This document shows, in pieces, positions 28,377-39,970 of a stretch of DNA of 64,000 nucleotides. Positions within the stretch are counted from its first letter, which is position 1. Every line of letters starts with the position of its first letter. Under the pieces are notes generated by a model that saw only the letters and a program-made list of their open reading frames with translations, had not been told where the DNA came from and ran no database searches. Where the stretch lies: positions 806,001 through 870,000 of the forward strand of contig NZ_BPRC01000001.1 in the NCBI RefSeq assembly GCF_022179725.1, written 5' to 3'. A program made the translations under genes and the position numbers. Source of the DNA: Methylorubrum aminovorans. GTDB taxonomy: Bacteria; Pseudomonadota; Alphaproteobacteria; Rhizobiales; Beijerinckiaceae.

Positions 28377-30692
28377 TCAATCCCGCACGGCCAGTTCCGC
28401 CGCCTTGGCGATCCGCACGGGAATCGCCTTGGCCGCCGGGACCTTTGCCTGGGCGTCGTGGTGCCAGAGCGGAATCAGCACGTTCAGTTCCGGGTAGTAG
28501 CCGGCACAATTCCCCTCGGGGATGTCGTACTTGACGATCCTCAGACCCTTCACCTCCCGGGCGAACTCGTCGGCGGCTTCGGTCACGACATCGACGGTCT
28601 CGCCGTCGGCGAGTTGCAGGCGCTCGATGTCGTTCTCGTTCATGAACAGGATCTGCCGGGTGCCTTTCACGCCGCGAAAGCGATCGTGGTAGCCGTAGAT
28701 CGTGGTGTTGAACTGGTCGTTCGAGCGCAGCGTGATGAGGTCGAGCACGTCGCGCCGGTCGCTCTTCATGTCCGGATCCATGTCGAGCCCGTCCGGCGGC
28801 ACCACGAAGTTGGCTTTTCCGGTCTGCGTTTCCCATTTGCGCTCGCGGGCGGCGAGCGGCTTGTGCAGTCCGCCGGGCTCGAACAGGCGCGCGTTGAAGT
28901 CCTTGAACTTCTCCGGGTAGGTCGCCTCGATGGCGTCACGCACCTTGGCATAGTCGCCGACCCAGGCGTTCCAATCGACCTTCGGGTTTGGGGCCAGCGT
29001 CGCCTTGGCGAATTGCGCGACGATCCAGGGCTCGGAACGCACATGGTCGCTGATCGGCGAAGCCACGCCGCGCGAGCCGTGGAAGCAGGAGGTCGAGTCC
29101 TCCATCGACACGGCCTGCGGGCCGCTGGCCTGCTCATCGATCTCGATCCGCCCAAGGCAAGGGAGGATGTAGGCGATCTCGCCGTGAACGAGGTGCGAGC
29201 GGTTGAGCTTGGTCGAGACCTGCACGGTGAGTCGAATCCCGCGCCACGCCTCCTCCATCCGCTGCGTGTCGGGGACCGCCCGGATGAAATTGCCACCAAG
29301 CCCGATGAATGCCTTCACTTTGCCGGCGATGACCCCCTCACAGGTCTCGATCGTGTTCATCCCCTTCTCGGTCGGCGGCTCGAAGCCGTACATCGCCTTG
29401 AGCTTGTCGAGGGGCACAAGCGACGGCTCATCGGCGATGCCGACGGTGCGCTGGCCCTGCACGTTCGAGTGACCGCGCACGGGGCAGATACCGGCGCCGG
29501 GGCGGCCGATATTGCCGCGCAGCAGCAGCAGGTTGACGAACATCTGCACCGTCTCGGTGCCGCGGCGGTGCTGGGTCAGGCCCATGCCGTAGATGCCGAT
29601 CACCGCCCGCGCACGGGCGTAGACGGCGGCAGCCGCCTCCATCCCCTCGCGCTTCAGGCCGGACTTCGCCTCCAACGCCGGCCATTCGAGCCGGTCACAG
29701 AATTTCTCGAATTTCTCGAAGCCGTGGGTGTGCTCGCTGAGGAAGTCGATATCGAGGACGCGCGGGCGCCCCTCGTTTTGCGCCTGCCGGTCCATGGCGA
29801 ACAGCGCCTTGCAGATTCCGGCAATTGCCGCGATGTCGCCGCCCGCCTTCACCTGATGGTACTGGGTCGAGATCTGCGTCGAGGACCGCGTCAGCATCTC
29901 GATCGGCGATTGCGGGTTGGTGAAGCGTTCGAGCCCGCGCTCCCGCAGCGGATTGAAGGTGATGATCGGAACACCCCGCCGCCGGGCATCCTGCAGCGGG
30001 TGCAGCATCCGCGGCGAATTCGAGCCGACGTTCTGGCCGAAGAACAGGATCAGGTCGGTGGCTTCGAAATCCTCCAGAACCGTTGTCCCGACCGGCACAC
30101 CGATCGATTGCGGCAGCGCTTTCGAGGTCGATTCGTGACACATGTTGGAGGAGTCGGGCAGGTTGTTGTTGCCGTACATGCGCGCGAACAGCGCGTACAT
30201 GTAGCTCGTCTCCAGCGAGGCCCGGCCCGAGGAGTAGAACACCGCGGCCTTCGGATCCTCCTCGCGGATGGCCTTCAGCTCGCGGCCGATCTCCTCGAAG
30301 GCCTGCTCCCAGGAGACGGGAAGGTAGCGGTCGCGCTGCGGATCGTAGCGCAAGGGATGGGTGATGCGCCCCTTCTCCTCAAGGTCGTAATCGGCCCAAG
30401 TCAGAAGCTCGGTGACCGAGTGGCGCTCGAAGAAGTCGGGCCCGATGCGCTTGCGCGTCTGTTCCCAGGCGGTCGCCTTGGCGCCGTTCTCGCAATACTC
30501 GAAGGTTGCGGGCTTGGCCGGCTTCGACCAGGCGCAGGACACGCACATGAAGCCGCCCGGCTTGTTCTGCTTCATCAGCATCGCCGCGCCGGACGCCGGG
30601 ATCTCCTCGCGGGTCAGGATCTCGACGAGGGAGCGGGCCGAGCCCCATCCGCCGGCCGGGTCGGTATAGGCTTCGATCTTCTGGTCGGGCAT
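28377..30692 (-). CDS. YdeP/FdhF-like molybdopterin oxidoreductase alpha subunit (formate dehydrogenase 4-like)
   Basis: A 771-residue member of the Mo/W-bisPGD oxidoreductases of the FdhF/YdeP branch. The N-terminus has only CVSC (Cys50, Cys53) instead of the four-Cys Fe-S motif of classical FdhF. The metal-ligand candidate is Cys185 in SSNMCHESTS. Cofactor-binding segments LILFFGQNVGSNSPRM, GIYGMGLTQHRRGTETV, RGNIGRPGAG and the C-terminal LRSNDQFNTTIYG are intact. The Methylobacterium fdh4A product is of this type, so formate oxidation in methylotrophy is a reasonable inference, though YdeP-like proteins have other proposed roles. ATG 30692 is preferred over 30776. No electron-transfer subunit is adjacent. 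Confidence 0.8.
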   Translation of the reverse strand: MPDQKIEAYTDPAGGWGSARSLVEILTREEIPASGAAMLMKQNKPGGFMCVSCAWSKPAKPATFEYCENGAKATAWEQTRKRIGPDFFERHSVTELLTWADYDLEEKGRITHPLRYDPQRDRYLPVSWEQAFEEIGRELKAIREEDPKAAVFYSSGRASLETSYMYALFARMYGNNNLPDSSNMCHESTSKALPQSIGVPVGTTVLEDFEATDLILFFGQNVGSNSPRMLHPLQDARRRGVPIITFNPLRERGLERFTNPQSPIEMLTRSSTQISTQYHQVKAGGDIAAIAGICKALFAMDRQAQNEGRPRVLDIDFLSEHTHGFEKFEKFCDRLEWPALEAKSGLKREGMEAAAAVYARARAVIGIYGMGLTQHRRGTETVQMFVNLLLLRGNIGRPGAGICPVRGHSNVQGQRTVGIADEPSLVPLDKLKAMYGFEPPTEKGMNTIETCEGVIAGKVKAFIGLGGNFIRAVPDTQRMEEAWRGIRLTVQVSTKLNRSHLVHGEIAYILPCLGRIEIDEQASGPQAVSMEDSTSCFHGSRGVASPISDHVRSEPWIVAQFAKATLAPNPKVDWNAWVGDYAKVRDAIEATYPEKFKDFNARLFEPGGLHKPLAARERKWETQTGKANFVVPPDGLDMDPDMKSDRRDVLDLITLRSNDQFNTTIYGYHDRFRGVKGTRQILFMNENDIERLQLADGETVDVVTEAADEFAREVKGLRIVKYDIPEGNCAGYYPELNVLIPLWHHDAQAKVPAAKAIPVRIAKAAELAVRD

Positions 30693-30813
30693 GGCCGGGC
30701 TCGCTTTGGGTGACCTCGGCGCAACACAAAGGTGAAACGCCGGGTTCCACCCGTGCGACGACAGCTCCGACCCCACCGCGGATGCCCGCCATCGTTGCGG
30801 GCGGCGACCGACC

Positions 30814-31854
30814 CTACTGTTCGGCGAAGGGCTCCGCTCCCGGCGAATCCGGGTTCATGCCCTCGACCGGAGCGCGACTGCGGCGGGGCCGCGGCGCCGT
30901 GTTAGCGGCGGTCGGCGCGGCCGTGTTGGCGCCGAGCCGTGCCGCGAGCGCGATCGCCCGCGCCTCGGTGAAGCGCAGGTGACAATAGCCGTGCGCCCCC
31001 TCGCGGGCATAGGTCCGGCACGCCTGCTCGCGGTCGGAGGAGAAGGCCGCCTGCTCCTGCACGATCGGCCGGATATCGCTGCCGCGCGAGCGCTGGGTCA
31101 TGATCTTGTAATTGTCGCGCACCGCCTTGTCGGCGACGCCGCGGGCAGTGTCGAACTCACCCGCCTGCGGGATCAGGCTTGCAGCGCCCGGCCCCCACAG
31201 GCCCGACGGGGTTGTCTCGCAATCCGCCGCGGTGAAGGTGCAGGCCGGTCCCGAGCCCAGCGGCGTGGCGAGCACGCTGCCGTCGAGGATCTCGAAGCGC
31301 AGCGGGCATTCGGCGCTCGCCACCGAGAAGCGGGAGACGCCCTGCGCGCGGCCCTCGGCGCTCAGCGGCACCGGCCTGCCCTCGTTGAGCTTGACCGTGC
31401 AAGTCTCGGTCGGCTGCGAGATCTTGGTGCCCGGCAGGCTCATCAGCGCCGTGTAGGCCGCGCCGTTCCGCTCGATCTTCAGGGAGCCTTTCAGCCCGTT
31501 CAGCAGCAGTTCCTGCCCGGCGACGTTGTCCTCGGCCGGCACGCGCAGCACCACCGGCTGGCGCGGCTGGGCCGGCGCGCTCGGCCGCGTCTCGGCCCCC
31601 TCGCCGGGGACGGGCGCACCCGGCTCGACCGGTTGCGGCGGCGGCTGGACGGGCACGTTGCGCGGCGGCTGCGGCGGGCGCGCCGCCCGCCCGATACCGA
31701 ACAGCTCCTCGAAGAAATTCTGCGCCCGCGCCGGGGTGGACGGCGTCACAGCCAGGCCGGCGAGCACGAGCAGCGTCCCGGTCGCGGCACGAGCCGGGCG
31801 CGCCGTCCTCCAGGCCTTGCGCGCGGACATTCTCTCGGAGACGGGCAGGAACAT
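30814..31854 (-). CDS. secreted proline-rich protein of unknown function
   Basis: About 346 residues. From ATG 31854, behind GGAGG, a basic N-region and a hydrophobic core end in TPARAQ, a signal peptide. An RPPQPP...PQPVEPG Pro-rich linker (about 60-105) precedes a beta-rich domain with several Cys (ETCTVKL, SAECPLRFEILDG, GPACTFTAADCETT), then a helical C-terminal domain with QACRTYAREGAHGYCHLRF and an Ala/Pro-rich tail. The Cys pairs suggest periplasmic disulfides. Alternative starts are 31896 and 31830. No family is recognised with certainty. Confidence 0.65.
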   Translation of the reverse strand: MFLPVSERMSARKAWRTARPARAATGTLLVLAGLAVTPSTPARAQNFFEELFGIGRAARPPQPPRNVPVQPPPQPVEPGAPVPGEGAETRPSAPAQPRQPVVLRVPAEDNVAGQELLLNGLKGSLKIERNGAAYTALMSLPGTKISQPTETCTVKLNEGRPVPLSAEGRAQGVSRFSVASAECPLRFEILDGSVLATPLGSGPACTFTAADCETTPSGLWGPGAASLIPQAGEFDTARGVADKAVRDNYKIMTQRSRGSDIRPIVQEQAAFSSDREQACRTYAREGAHGYCHLRFTEARAIALAARLGANTAAPTAANTAPRPRRSRAPVEGMNPDSPGAEPFAEQ

Positions 31855-32223
31855 CAGGCCGTCGGCCTCCCGGTTTGAAGCCACTTCACGGGCCATGTGC
31901 CGTCGTCATACCACGTCACCCGTGGCGCGGACGTGGCAGCCTGGCAACAAACAAGCCTCTCCCGACGGACCTCATTCCGAAAATCGCCTTGACGCGGCGG
32001 AGGATGGCAACCGTCGCTCAACCGTTCGGCGCCGTTCTTGCGGCGGCGTAGCCGTCTTCTTATATGCGGCGGGACACGGGACGAAGCCTGGGAAGCACAG
32101 CCCGCCAGGGCGATGCGCTTCGGATCCATCCCGTTTTCAAACCTGATGTTTTTGTACCGCCATGGGTCGAGCTGCTTCGGGGCTCGGCGGTCTGCTTGAA
32201 AAATCCAACAGAGGGATCCCACC
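31855..32223. other. intergenic region containing the dnaK promoter and leader
   Basis: About 370 bp between divergent genes. The right half holds the sigma-32 promoter at 32037-32068 and then a leader of about 150 nt to the dnaK start, with AGAGGGATCCC just upstream of the ATG. No gene was recognised. Confidence 0.5.
32037..32068 (+). promoter_or_regulatory. sigma-32 (RpoH) heat-shock promoter of dnaK
   Basis: CTTG at 32037-32040, an 18-bp spacer, then CTTATATGCG at 32059-32068. This fits the alphaproteobacterial RpoH consensus CTTG-N18-CYTATNTNNG at every defined position. The start of transcription should be a few bases after 32070. Confidence 0.75.
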
Positions 32224-34143
<1,920 letters not shown>

Positions 34144-34158
34144 GTCCGCATGATGAGA

Positions 34159-34196
34159 CGGGAGCGGTGCGCCAGCGCCGCTCCCGATCATTTTTT
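34159..34196 (+). terminator. Rho-independent terminator between dnaK and dnaJ
   Basis: Stem CGGGAGCGG / CCGCTCCCG with additional GC pairing in the loop, followed by ATCATTTTTT. It probably lowers dnaJ expression relative to dnaK. Confidence 0.8.
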
Positions 34197-34380
34197 ACCG
34201 TCAGCGGCGCGAACGGCTTGATCCTCGGGCAAGGCTCGGGGATCAACGGTGCCGAGCGTCCGAGAGAAGCGAAGGTCGATCCGGCCCGTCCCGTTCGAGT
34301 CGGGAGGCGGATCGCGGCGCGGCCGAAGCCCGACATGCGAGTCGGCAGCCGGCGCGAACGAGAGGCTCCAGGGGCCGGGA

Positions 34381-35538
34381 ATGTCGAAACGGGACTATTA
34401 CGAGGTCTTGGGCGTCGCGAAGACGGCCTCGGAGAGCGAGCTGAAGGTCGCCTTCCGCAAGCTGGCCATGGTGCATCATCCGGACCGCAATCCCGGCGAC
34501 AAAGAAGCCGAGATCAAGTTCAAAGAAGTCAACGAGGCCTATCAGTGCCTCTCCGACGGCCAGAAGCGTGCGGCCTACGACCGGTTCGGTCACGCCGCCT
34601 TCAGCCAGGGCGGTGCGGGCGGCCCCGGATTCGGCAACGAGTTCGGCGACTTCATGTCGGATATCTTCGAGAACTTCTTCGGGGATGGCCGCGGTGCACC
34701 CGGCGGCGGGGCTGGCCGCGGACGCGGCGGCGCGCCGGGCCGCGAGCGCGGGGCGGACCTGCGCTACAACCTCGAGATCAGCCTCGAAGAGGCCTTCGCC
34801 GGCAAGACCGAGACCATCCGGATCCCGACCTCGATCGCCTGCGAGACCTGCTCGGGCACGGGGGCCAAGGCTGGCTCGAAGCCGCGCACCTGCTCGACCT
34901 GCGGCGGCTACGGCCGAGTGCGGGCGGCGCAGGGCTTCTTCGCCATCGAGCGGACCTGTCCGAACTGCCACGGCCGCGGCGAGGTGGTGGACGATCCCTG
35001 CCCGTCCTGCTCGGGCGCCGGCCGGGTCAACCGCGAGCGCACGCTCTCGATCAACGTGCCGGCGGGCGTCGATGACGGCTTGCGCATCCGGCTCGCGGGC
35101 GAGGGCGAGAGCGGCCTGCGCGGCGGACCGGCGGGCGACCTCTACGTCTTCCTCTCGATCAAGCCGCACCCGTTCTTCCAGCGCGACGGGGCCGACCTGT
35201 TCTGCCGCGTACCGATCTCGATGGTGACGGCGGCGCTCTCGGGCGAGATCACCGTGCCGGTGATCGACGGCTCGCAGACGCAGGTCCGCATCCCGGCCGG
35301 CACGCAAACCGCCAAGCAGTTCCGGATCAAAGGCAAGGGCATGCCGGTGCTGCGCTCGCGCGAGGTTGGGGACCTCTACATCCAGGTCTCGGTGGAGACG
35401 CCGCAGAACCTGACCAAGCGCCAGCGCGAGCTGCTGCAGGAATTCGACCAGAGCGCCTCGGACGAGAATCACCCGGAGAGCGCCGGGTTCTTCTCCAAGG
35501 TGCGTGACTTCTTCGTGAGCGGTGCGACGCGGGCGTGA
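34381..35538 (+). CDS. dnaJ: co-chaperone DnaJ (Hsp40)
   Basis: Stimulates DnaK ATPase and delivers substrates. 385 residues: a J domain with the HPD motif ([10 protein letters not shown], about 33-42), a Gly-rich region (about 75-120), then the zinc finger with four CxxCxGxG repeats ([32 protein letters not shown]), and the C-terminal substrate domains. ATG 34381 follows AGGGGCCGGGA; the open frame from 34249 is not protein-like. Confidence 0.97.
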   Translation: MSKRDYYEVLGVAKTASESELKVAFRKLAMVHHPDRNPGDKEAEIKFKEVNEAYQCLSDGQKRAAYDRFGHAAFSQGGAGGPGFGNEFGDFMSDIFENFFGDGRGAPGGGAGRGRGGAPGRERGADLRYNLEISLEEAFAGKTETIRIPTSIACETCSGTGAKAGSKPRTCSTCGGYGRVRAAQGFFAIERTCPNCHGRGEVVDDPCPSCSGAGRVNRERTLSINVPAGVDDGLRIRLAGEGESGLRGGPAGDLYVFLSIKPHPFFQRDGADLFCRVPISMVTAALSGEITVPVIDGSQTQVRIPAGTQTAKQFRIKGKGMPVLRSREVGDLYIQVSVETPQNLTKRQRELLQEFDQSASDENHPESAGFFSKVRDFFVSGATRA

Positions 35539-35663
35539 TCCGTGACGCCCCTCCGGGATCAAACCCGAGGCTCCACCGGTTATGATCGCGGCTCATCGCT
35601 GCGATCATGCACCCGATGCCGGTAGCGTAGCTTGACTGCCCGCGGGTTTTCGTCGTCTAGCCT

Positions 35664-36353
35664 GTGCCAACCATGATGAGCCGAGGACCTTCGGACGTGC
35701 CGCCGCTTCGCCGTTCCAGTGCCCGAGCCGTCGCCGCCGCACGCGTCATCCGTGAGCGCAAGGATCCGCTGGAGGACGAGGCGCGCTTCCTGCGCTCCTG
35801 GTTCGAGCGCCCGCTTGTCACCGGAGCCGTGACGCCGTCGGGCCGGATGCTCGCGCGCACCATGGCCTCCTACGCCGACCCGAACGTCGCCGGCCCCGTG
35901 ATCGAGCTGGGACCCGGCACGGGCCCCGTGACCGAGGCACTGATCCGCCGCGGCTTCGATCAGGACCGCCTCGTCCTCGTCGAGTTCAATCCCGATTTCT
36001 GCACGCTGCTGCGCCGGCGCTTTCCCGGCGTGACGGTGATCTGCGGCGACGCTTACCGGATTCGCGAGACCCTGCGCGACCGGCTCGAAGGCCTTTGCGC
36101 CGCCACGATCTCCAGCCTGCCGCTGTTCACCAAGCCCCTGGAGCAGCGCCTCGACCTCCTCCAGGGCGCGCATGACCTGATGCATCCGGGCGCGCCCTTC
36201 GTGCAGTTCACCTACGCGGTGGTGCCGCCGATTCCGGCCAAGTGCGAGGCGGGCAGCTACACGGCGAGCCGCTCCAACAAGGTCTGGCTCAATCTGCCCC
36301 CGGCCCGCGTCTGGGTATACCGGCGGCCCGAGCCGAAGGCCGGCACCGTCTGA
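35664..36353 (+). CDS. PmtA-like phospholipid N-methyltransferase (SAM-dependent)
   Basis: A 229-residue Rossmann methyltransferase. The SAM-binding motif I is VIELGPGTGPVT (about 85-96). Downstream LVLVEFNPDFCTLLRRRFPGV and ISSLPLFT segments match the bacterial phosphatidylethanolamine methyltransferases of the PmtA type, and the position after dnaJ is conserved in rhizobia. It probably makes phosphatidylcholine precursors at the membrane. Start ATG 35664 or 35673. Confidence 0.7.
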   Translation: MPTMMSRGPSDVPPLRRSSARAVAAARVIRERKDPLEDEARFLRSWFERPLVTGAVTPSGRMLARTMASYADPNVAGPVIELGPGTGPVTEALIRRGFDQDRLVLVEFNPDFCTLLRRRFPGVTVICGDAYRIRETLRDRLEGLCAATISSLPLFTKPLEQRLDLLQGAHDLMHPGAPFVQFTYAVVPPIPAKCEAGSYTASRSNKVWLNLPPARVWVYRRPEPKAGTV

Positions 36354-36616
36354 CGTTCCGGATACGGCGCGGGCGACCGAAAGATCTTCCGCATCCCGTC
36401 CGCTGCGGCCGATGGGATTCCGAACAGGACTGACCGCGAATCGAGCCGATCTCTGTCGTCATGACGGCAGCGGGAACGAGGCGTGCGCTCTTCGTCATCG
36501 AGCGGGGGCGGCCTTGTTTCCCATTGTACGGATTCCGCTCAGTACGCGTTCATCCGCCGGGATCTAGCTTCGCTCTCAAGGCCGCCCTGAACGGCCCGAT
36601 GAACGGAGGTCACACG

Positions 36617-36961
36617 ATGTCGGAATCATCCTCTAAACGTCGCTCCCGTTTCGCGCTCGCCGCCCTCGCGCTGATGGCTGGCGGCCTCTTCGGCGCCAAC
36701 GCCGCCAACGCCGCCCCGCTGGCGCCGGCTCCAGCCACGGCCCTTGCGTCGGAGGCGACGGTCGAAACGGTGCAGTGGCACCACCATCATTTCGGCCACC
36801 GCCATCATCCCCGGCACTGGGGGCATCGCCACCACCATCACGGACACTGGGGCCACCATCGCCGCCATTGGGGCCACCATCATCACGGCTGGGGCCACCG
36901 CCACCATCATCGCGGTCATTGGGGCCACCGCCGCCACTGGGGCCACCACCATCACTGGTAG
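36617..36961 (+). CDS. secreted histidine-rich protein
   Basis: A 114-residue protein with a GGAGG site 6 nt before ATG 36617. A signal peptide (KRRSRFALAALALMAGGLFGANAANAA) is followed by a short Ala/Pro stretch and then about 60 residues of Gly-His-Trp-Arg, in imperfect GHWGHHRRHWGHHHHG units, ending HHHHW. Such sequences chelate transition metals (Ni, Cu, Zn, Co), so a periplasmic metal buffer is plausible; that is an inference from composition. It is monocistronic and convergent with deoA. Confidence 0.7.
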   Translation: MSESSSKRRSRFALAALALMAGGLFGANAANAAPLAPAPATALASEATVETVQWHHHHFGHRHHPRHWGHRHHHHGHWGHHRRHWGHHHHGWGHRHHHRGHWGHRRHWGHHHHW

Positions 36962-37070
36962 ACGCGGCGGTTGAAGCGGTTCGGATGAGGCGAAAGCCCC
37001 ATCCGAACCACCTCGGGGGCAAGCAGCATTTCCCTGGAATCCAAGAGGATGCCTCCGACGCGCATGCGCG

Positions 37071-38381
37071 TCAGCCGAGACGTTCCATCACCGGCTCGCA
37101 GGCCGCCGGTGCTTCTCCACCGATCCGATAGGCCTGCCGCAAGGCCGCCTCGGCCCGCGCCGCGGCGGCCTCGTCGGCCGCATGGACCATGCCGATCGGA
37201 TCGTCCTTCGCCAGCCGGTCGCAGGGCCGTGCGAGATCGGTAAAGCCGACGCGCGGATCGATCGCGTCCTGCGGCCGGGTGCGGCCGCCGCCGAGGCCGA
37301 TGACCGCGAGGCCGACGGCGCGCGTTTCGATGCGCTCGACCACCCCCGAAGCTTGCGACGTCACCGGCCGCACCACCGGCGCCCGCGGCAGGTAGCGGTC
37401 CGCTGCCTCCACGAAGTCGGCCGGCCCGCCGAGGGCCGCCACCATCCGCGCGAACACCGCGCAGGCCGCTCCTGAATCGAGCGCCGTCGTCAGACGCTCC
37501 TCCGCCTCCACACGAGTCGCGGCGAGCCCGCCGATCACCAGCATCTCGGCGGCGAGCGCCAGCGTGACGGCATGGAAACGCGGCTCGCGGGCGCGACCGG
37601 TGAGGTAATCGACGGCATAGGCCACCTCGACGGCGTTGCCGGCGCTGGAGGCAAGCGGCGCGTCCATGTCGGTGATGAGCGCGCCGGTGCGCAGCCCCGC
37701 GGCGTTCGCCACCGTGACGATGCTCTCGGCGAGCGACCGCGCCTCCGCCCGGCTCGCCATGAAGGCGCCGGAGCCGGCCTTCACGTCCATGACGAGACCC
37801 TGAAGCCCCGCCGCGAGCTTCTTCGAGAGGATCGAGGCGGTGATGAGGTCGAGCGATTCCACCGTCCCCGTCACGTCGCGGATTGCGTAGAGGCGCCGAT
37901 CGGCGGGCGCGAGGTCGGCGGTCTGACCGATGATGGCGCAACCGACCGCCGCCGTGACCCGACGGAAGCGGTCGAGGCCGGGCGCGACGTCGTAGCCGGG
38001 GATGCTCGCGAGCTTGTCCAGCGTCCCGCCGGTATGGCCGAGGCCGCGCCCGGAGATCATCGGCACGTAGCCGCCGCAGGCCGCCACCATGGCCGCGAGC
38101 GGAAGGCTCACGGTGTCTCCGACACCGCCGGTGGAATGCTTGTCGAGGACGGGTCCGGAGAGGTCCCACGCCAGCACGGTACCCGAATGGGTCATGGCTC
38201 GGGTCAGCGCCACGCGCTCGTCGCGGGAGAGGCCGCGGAAGAACACCGCCATCGCGAAGGCGGCAGCCTGCCCCTCCGTCACCGCATCCCGTGTCAGCCC
38301 CTCGATGAAGCCGGCGATATCGGCCTCGGTGAGAGCGCGGCCGTCGCGCTTGTCGCGGATGATCTCCTGAGGAAGCCTCAT
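37071..38381 (-). CDS. deoA: thymidine phosphorylase
   Basis: Cleaves thymidine with phosphate to thymine and deoxyribose-1-phosphate. 436 residues starting [14 protein letters not shown], the family N-terminus, with the phosphate-binding [16 protein letters not shown] signature, [18 protein letters not shown] and the [11 protein letters not shown] segment. ATG 38381 overlaps the deoC stop by 4 bp (ATGA), so translation is coupled. It is the last gene of the nucleoside salvage operon. Confidence 0.95.
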   Translation of the reverse strand: MRLPQEIIRDKRDGRALTEADIAGFIEGLTRDAVTEGQAAAFAMAVFFRGLSRDERVALTRAMTHSGTVLAWDLSGPVLDKHSTGGVGDTVSLPLAAMVAACGGYVPMISGRGLGHTGGTLDKLASIPGYDVAPGLDRFRRVTAAVGCAIIGQTADLAPADRRLYAIRDVTGTVESLDLITASILSKKLAAGLQGLVMDVKAGSGAFMASRAEARSLAESIVTVANAAGLRTGALITDMDAPLASSAGNAVEVAYAVDYLTGRAREPRFHAVTLALAAEMLVIGGLAATRVEAEERLTTALDSGAACAVFARMVAALGGPADFVEAADRYLPRAPVVRPVTSQASGVVERIETRAVGLAVIGLGGGRTRPQDAIDPRVGFTDLARPCDRLAKDDPIGMVHAADEAAAARAEAALRQAYRIGGEAPAACEPVMERLG

Positions 38382-39148
38382 GGCGCGGCCTCGACGGAGC
38401 GGACGAGTTCGGCATGGAGCGCGCTGGCGCCGATTCGAAAGGTGCTCGGGCCCACCCAATCCGGCCCCATGACCCGGTCGGCGAGGGCGAGATAGGCGCC
38501 CGCATCCTCGATCCGGCGCAGGCCGCCGGACACCTTGAGCCCCGCCGGCCGGGCGCCGTGGGCGCGAATCGCCGCCAGCATGGTCTCGGCCGCCGGCAGC
38601 GTGGCCGAGACCGGCGTCTTGCCGGTGGAGGTCTTGATGAAATCGGCGCCGGCGTCCAGCGACAGGCGGCTCGCCTGCGCGATCAGCGCCGGGTCATCCA
38701 GCTCACCGGTCTCCAGGATCACCTTGAGGAGCCGGCCGACGCACGCGTCGCGCACGGCCGCGACCATGGCGCGGGCGCTCTCCGCCTCGCCGCGCATCAG
38801 GGCACGATAGGGCAGGACGAGGTCGATCTCATCGGCACCGTCGGCGAGGGTGGCGCGGGTGTCCGCGACCATGCGCTCGATGTCCTCACCGCCCTCGGGG
38901 AAGTTGATCACAGTGGCGACTCGCACGCCGCTGCCGCGTAGCGCCCGAACCGATCCCGCGACGAAATCGGGCCAGACGCAAACGGCCGCGACGCCGCTCG
39001 CGCGGGCTTTTCCGCAAAGGTCTTCGACTGCGGCGGCGGTGGAGGTGTCGCTCAGGTCGGTGAGATCGAGCAGCGGCAGGGCGCGCCGGGCCAGGGCCGC
39101 CCTGGCCAGGGTCTGGGCCTGCGGAGAAAGAGGAGCTGAAGCGGTCAT
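38378..39148 (-). CDS. deoC: deoxyribose-phosphate aldolase
   Basis: Class I aldolase splitting deoxyribose-5-phosphate to acetaldehyde and glyceraldehyde-3-phosphate. 256 residues with TIM-barrel motifs [33 protein letters not shown] and the Schiff-base Lys in DFIKTSTGK. The ribosome binding site AAGGA overlaps the stop of the purine nucleoside phosphorylase gene. Confidence 0.95.
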   Translation of the reverse strand: MTASAPLSPQAQTLARAALARRALPLLDLTDLSDTSTAAAVEDLCGKARASGVAAVCVWPDFVAGSVRALRGSGVRVATVINFPEGGEDIERMVADTRATLADGADEIDLVLPYRALMRGEAESARAMVAAVRDACVGRLLKVILETGELDDPALIAQASRLSLDAGADFIKTSTGKTPVSATLPAAETMLAAIRAHGARPAGLKVSGGLRRIEDAGAYLALADRVMGPDWVGPSTFRIGASALHAELVRSVEAAP

Positions 39149-39157
39149 CCGCGTTCC

Positions 39158-39970
39158 TTACGCTTCGGGTAGGCGGCCGACGAAAGCGGCGGCGAGGCGG
39201 GCGAGATCCGCCCCGGCCTGGGCTGCGACCGCCTTGGTCTCGGCGTGGTGCGGATCGCCGCCCGCGATCCCCGCCGCGAAGTTGGTCACCACCGAGACCG
39301 CAACCACGGGCAGGCCGAGGAAACGGGCGAGAATCGTCTCGGGCACGGTGGACATGCCGACGAGGTCGGCGCCGAGGATCCCGGCCATGCGCACCTCGGC
39401 CGGCGTCTCGAAGCTCGGACCGGAGAACCAAGCATAGACCCCAGTCGCGAGCGGCAGGCCGATGTCTTCGGCCGCCGCGCCGAGAGCGGCGCGCAGGCCG
39501 GAATCGTACGCCTCCGTCATCGGCACGAAGCGGGCGTCGCTCGCCTCGCCGATCAGCGGGTTGAAGCCCGACAGGTTGATGTGGTCGGAAAGCATCACGA
39601 GGCGGCCTGGGCCCACTTCCGGCCGCAGCGAGCCGGCGGCGTTGGTAAGCAGGAGCCGTTTCGCCCCGAGCGCCCGCGCCGCAGCGAGCGGCACCCGCAT
39701 GGCGGCGGCATCGCCGCGCTCGTAGGCATGGGCCCGCCCCTCGAAGACGAGGACCGGCCGGCCCGCAAGACGTCCGCGATGCAGCCGGCCGCCATGGCCG
39801 GTCACGCCGGGCGCAGGGAATCCGGGAATCGCCGCGTAGGCGAGGCTGCGGCGGTCCTCGACCGCCTCGACCAGGGCACCGAGCCCGGTCCCGGTGACGA
39901 TCGCCAGGGCGTAGGGGAAGGCAAAGCCCTCCGCCCGCAGATGCGCGATCGCCGCTTCCTCAGGCGCCAT
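39158..39970 (-). CDS. purine nucleoside phosphorylase (trimeric, PunA/MTAP-like)
   Basis: Phosphorolysis of purine nucleosides. 270 residues: IVTGTGLGALVE near the N-terminus, the GRxH motif FEGRAHAYE, the LLLTNAAGSLRPEVGPGRLVMLSDHINL signature and the purine site YAWFSGPSFETPAE with a GMSTVPE segment. The length and the SGPSFETPAE motif fit the trimeric PNP family. It overlaps cdd by about 11 bp and precedes deoC in the operon. Confidence 0.9.
   Translation of the reverse strand: MAPEEAAIAHLRAEGFAFPYALAIVTGTGLGALVEAVEDRRSLAYAAIPGFPAPGVTGHGGRLHRGRLAGRPVLVFEGRAHAYERGDAAAMRVPLAAARALGAKRLLLTNAAGSLRPEVGPGRLVMLSDHINLSGFNPLIGEASDARFVPMTEAYDSGLRAALGAAAEDIGLPLATGVYAWFSGPSFETPAEVRMAGILGADLVGMSTVPETILARFLGLPVVAVSVVTNFAAGIAGGDPHHAETKAVAAQAGADLARLAAAFVGRLPEA

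Noticed and set aside
28329..30713. A 794-codon plus-strand frame opposite the molybdopterin oxidoreductase
   Set aside because: The minus-strand frame has all cofactor motifs; the plus-strand translation has no recognisable domain.
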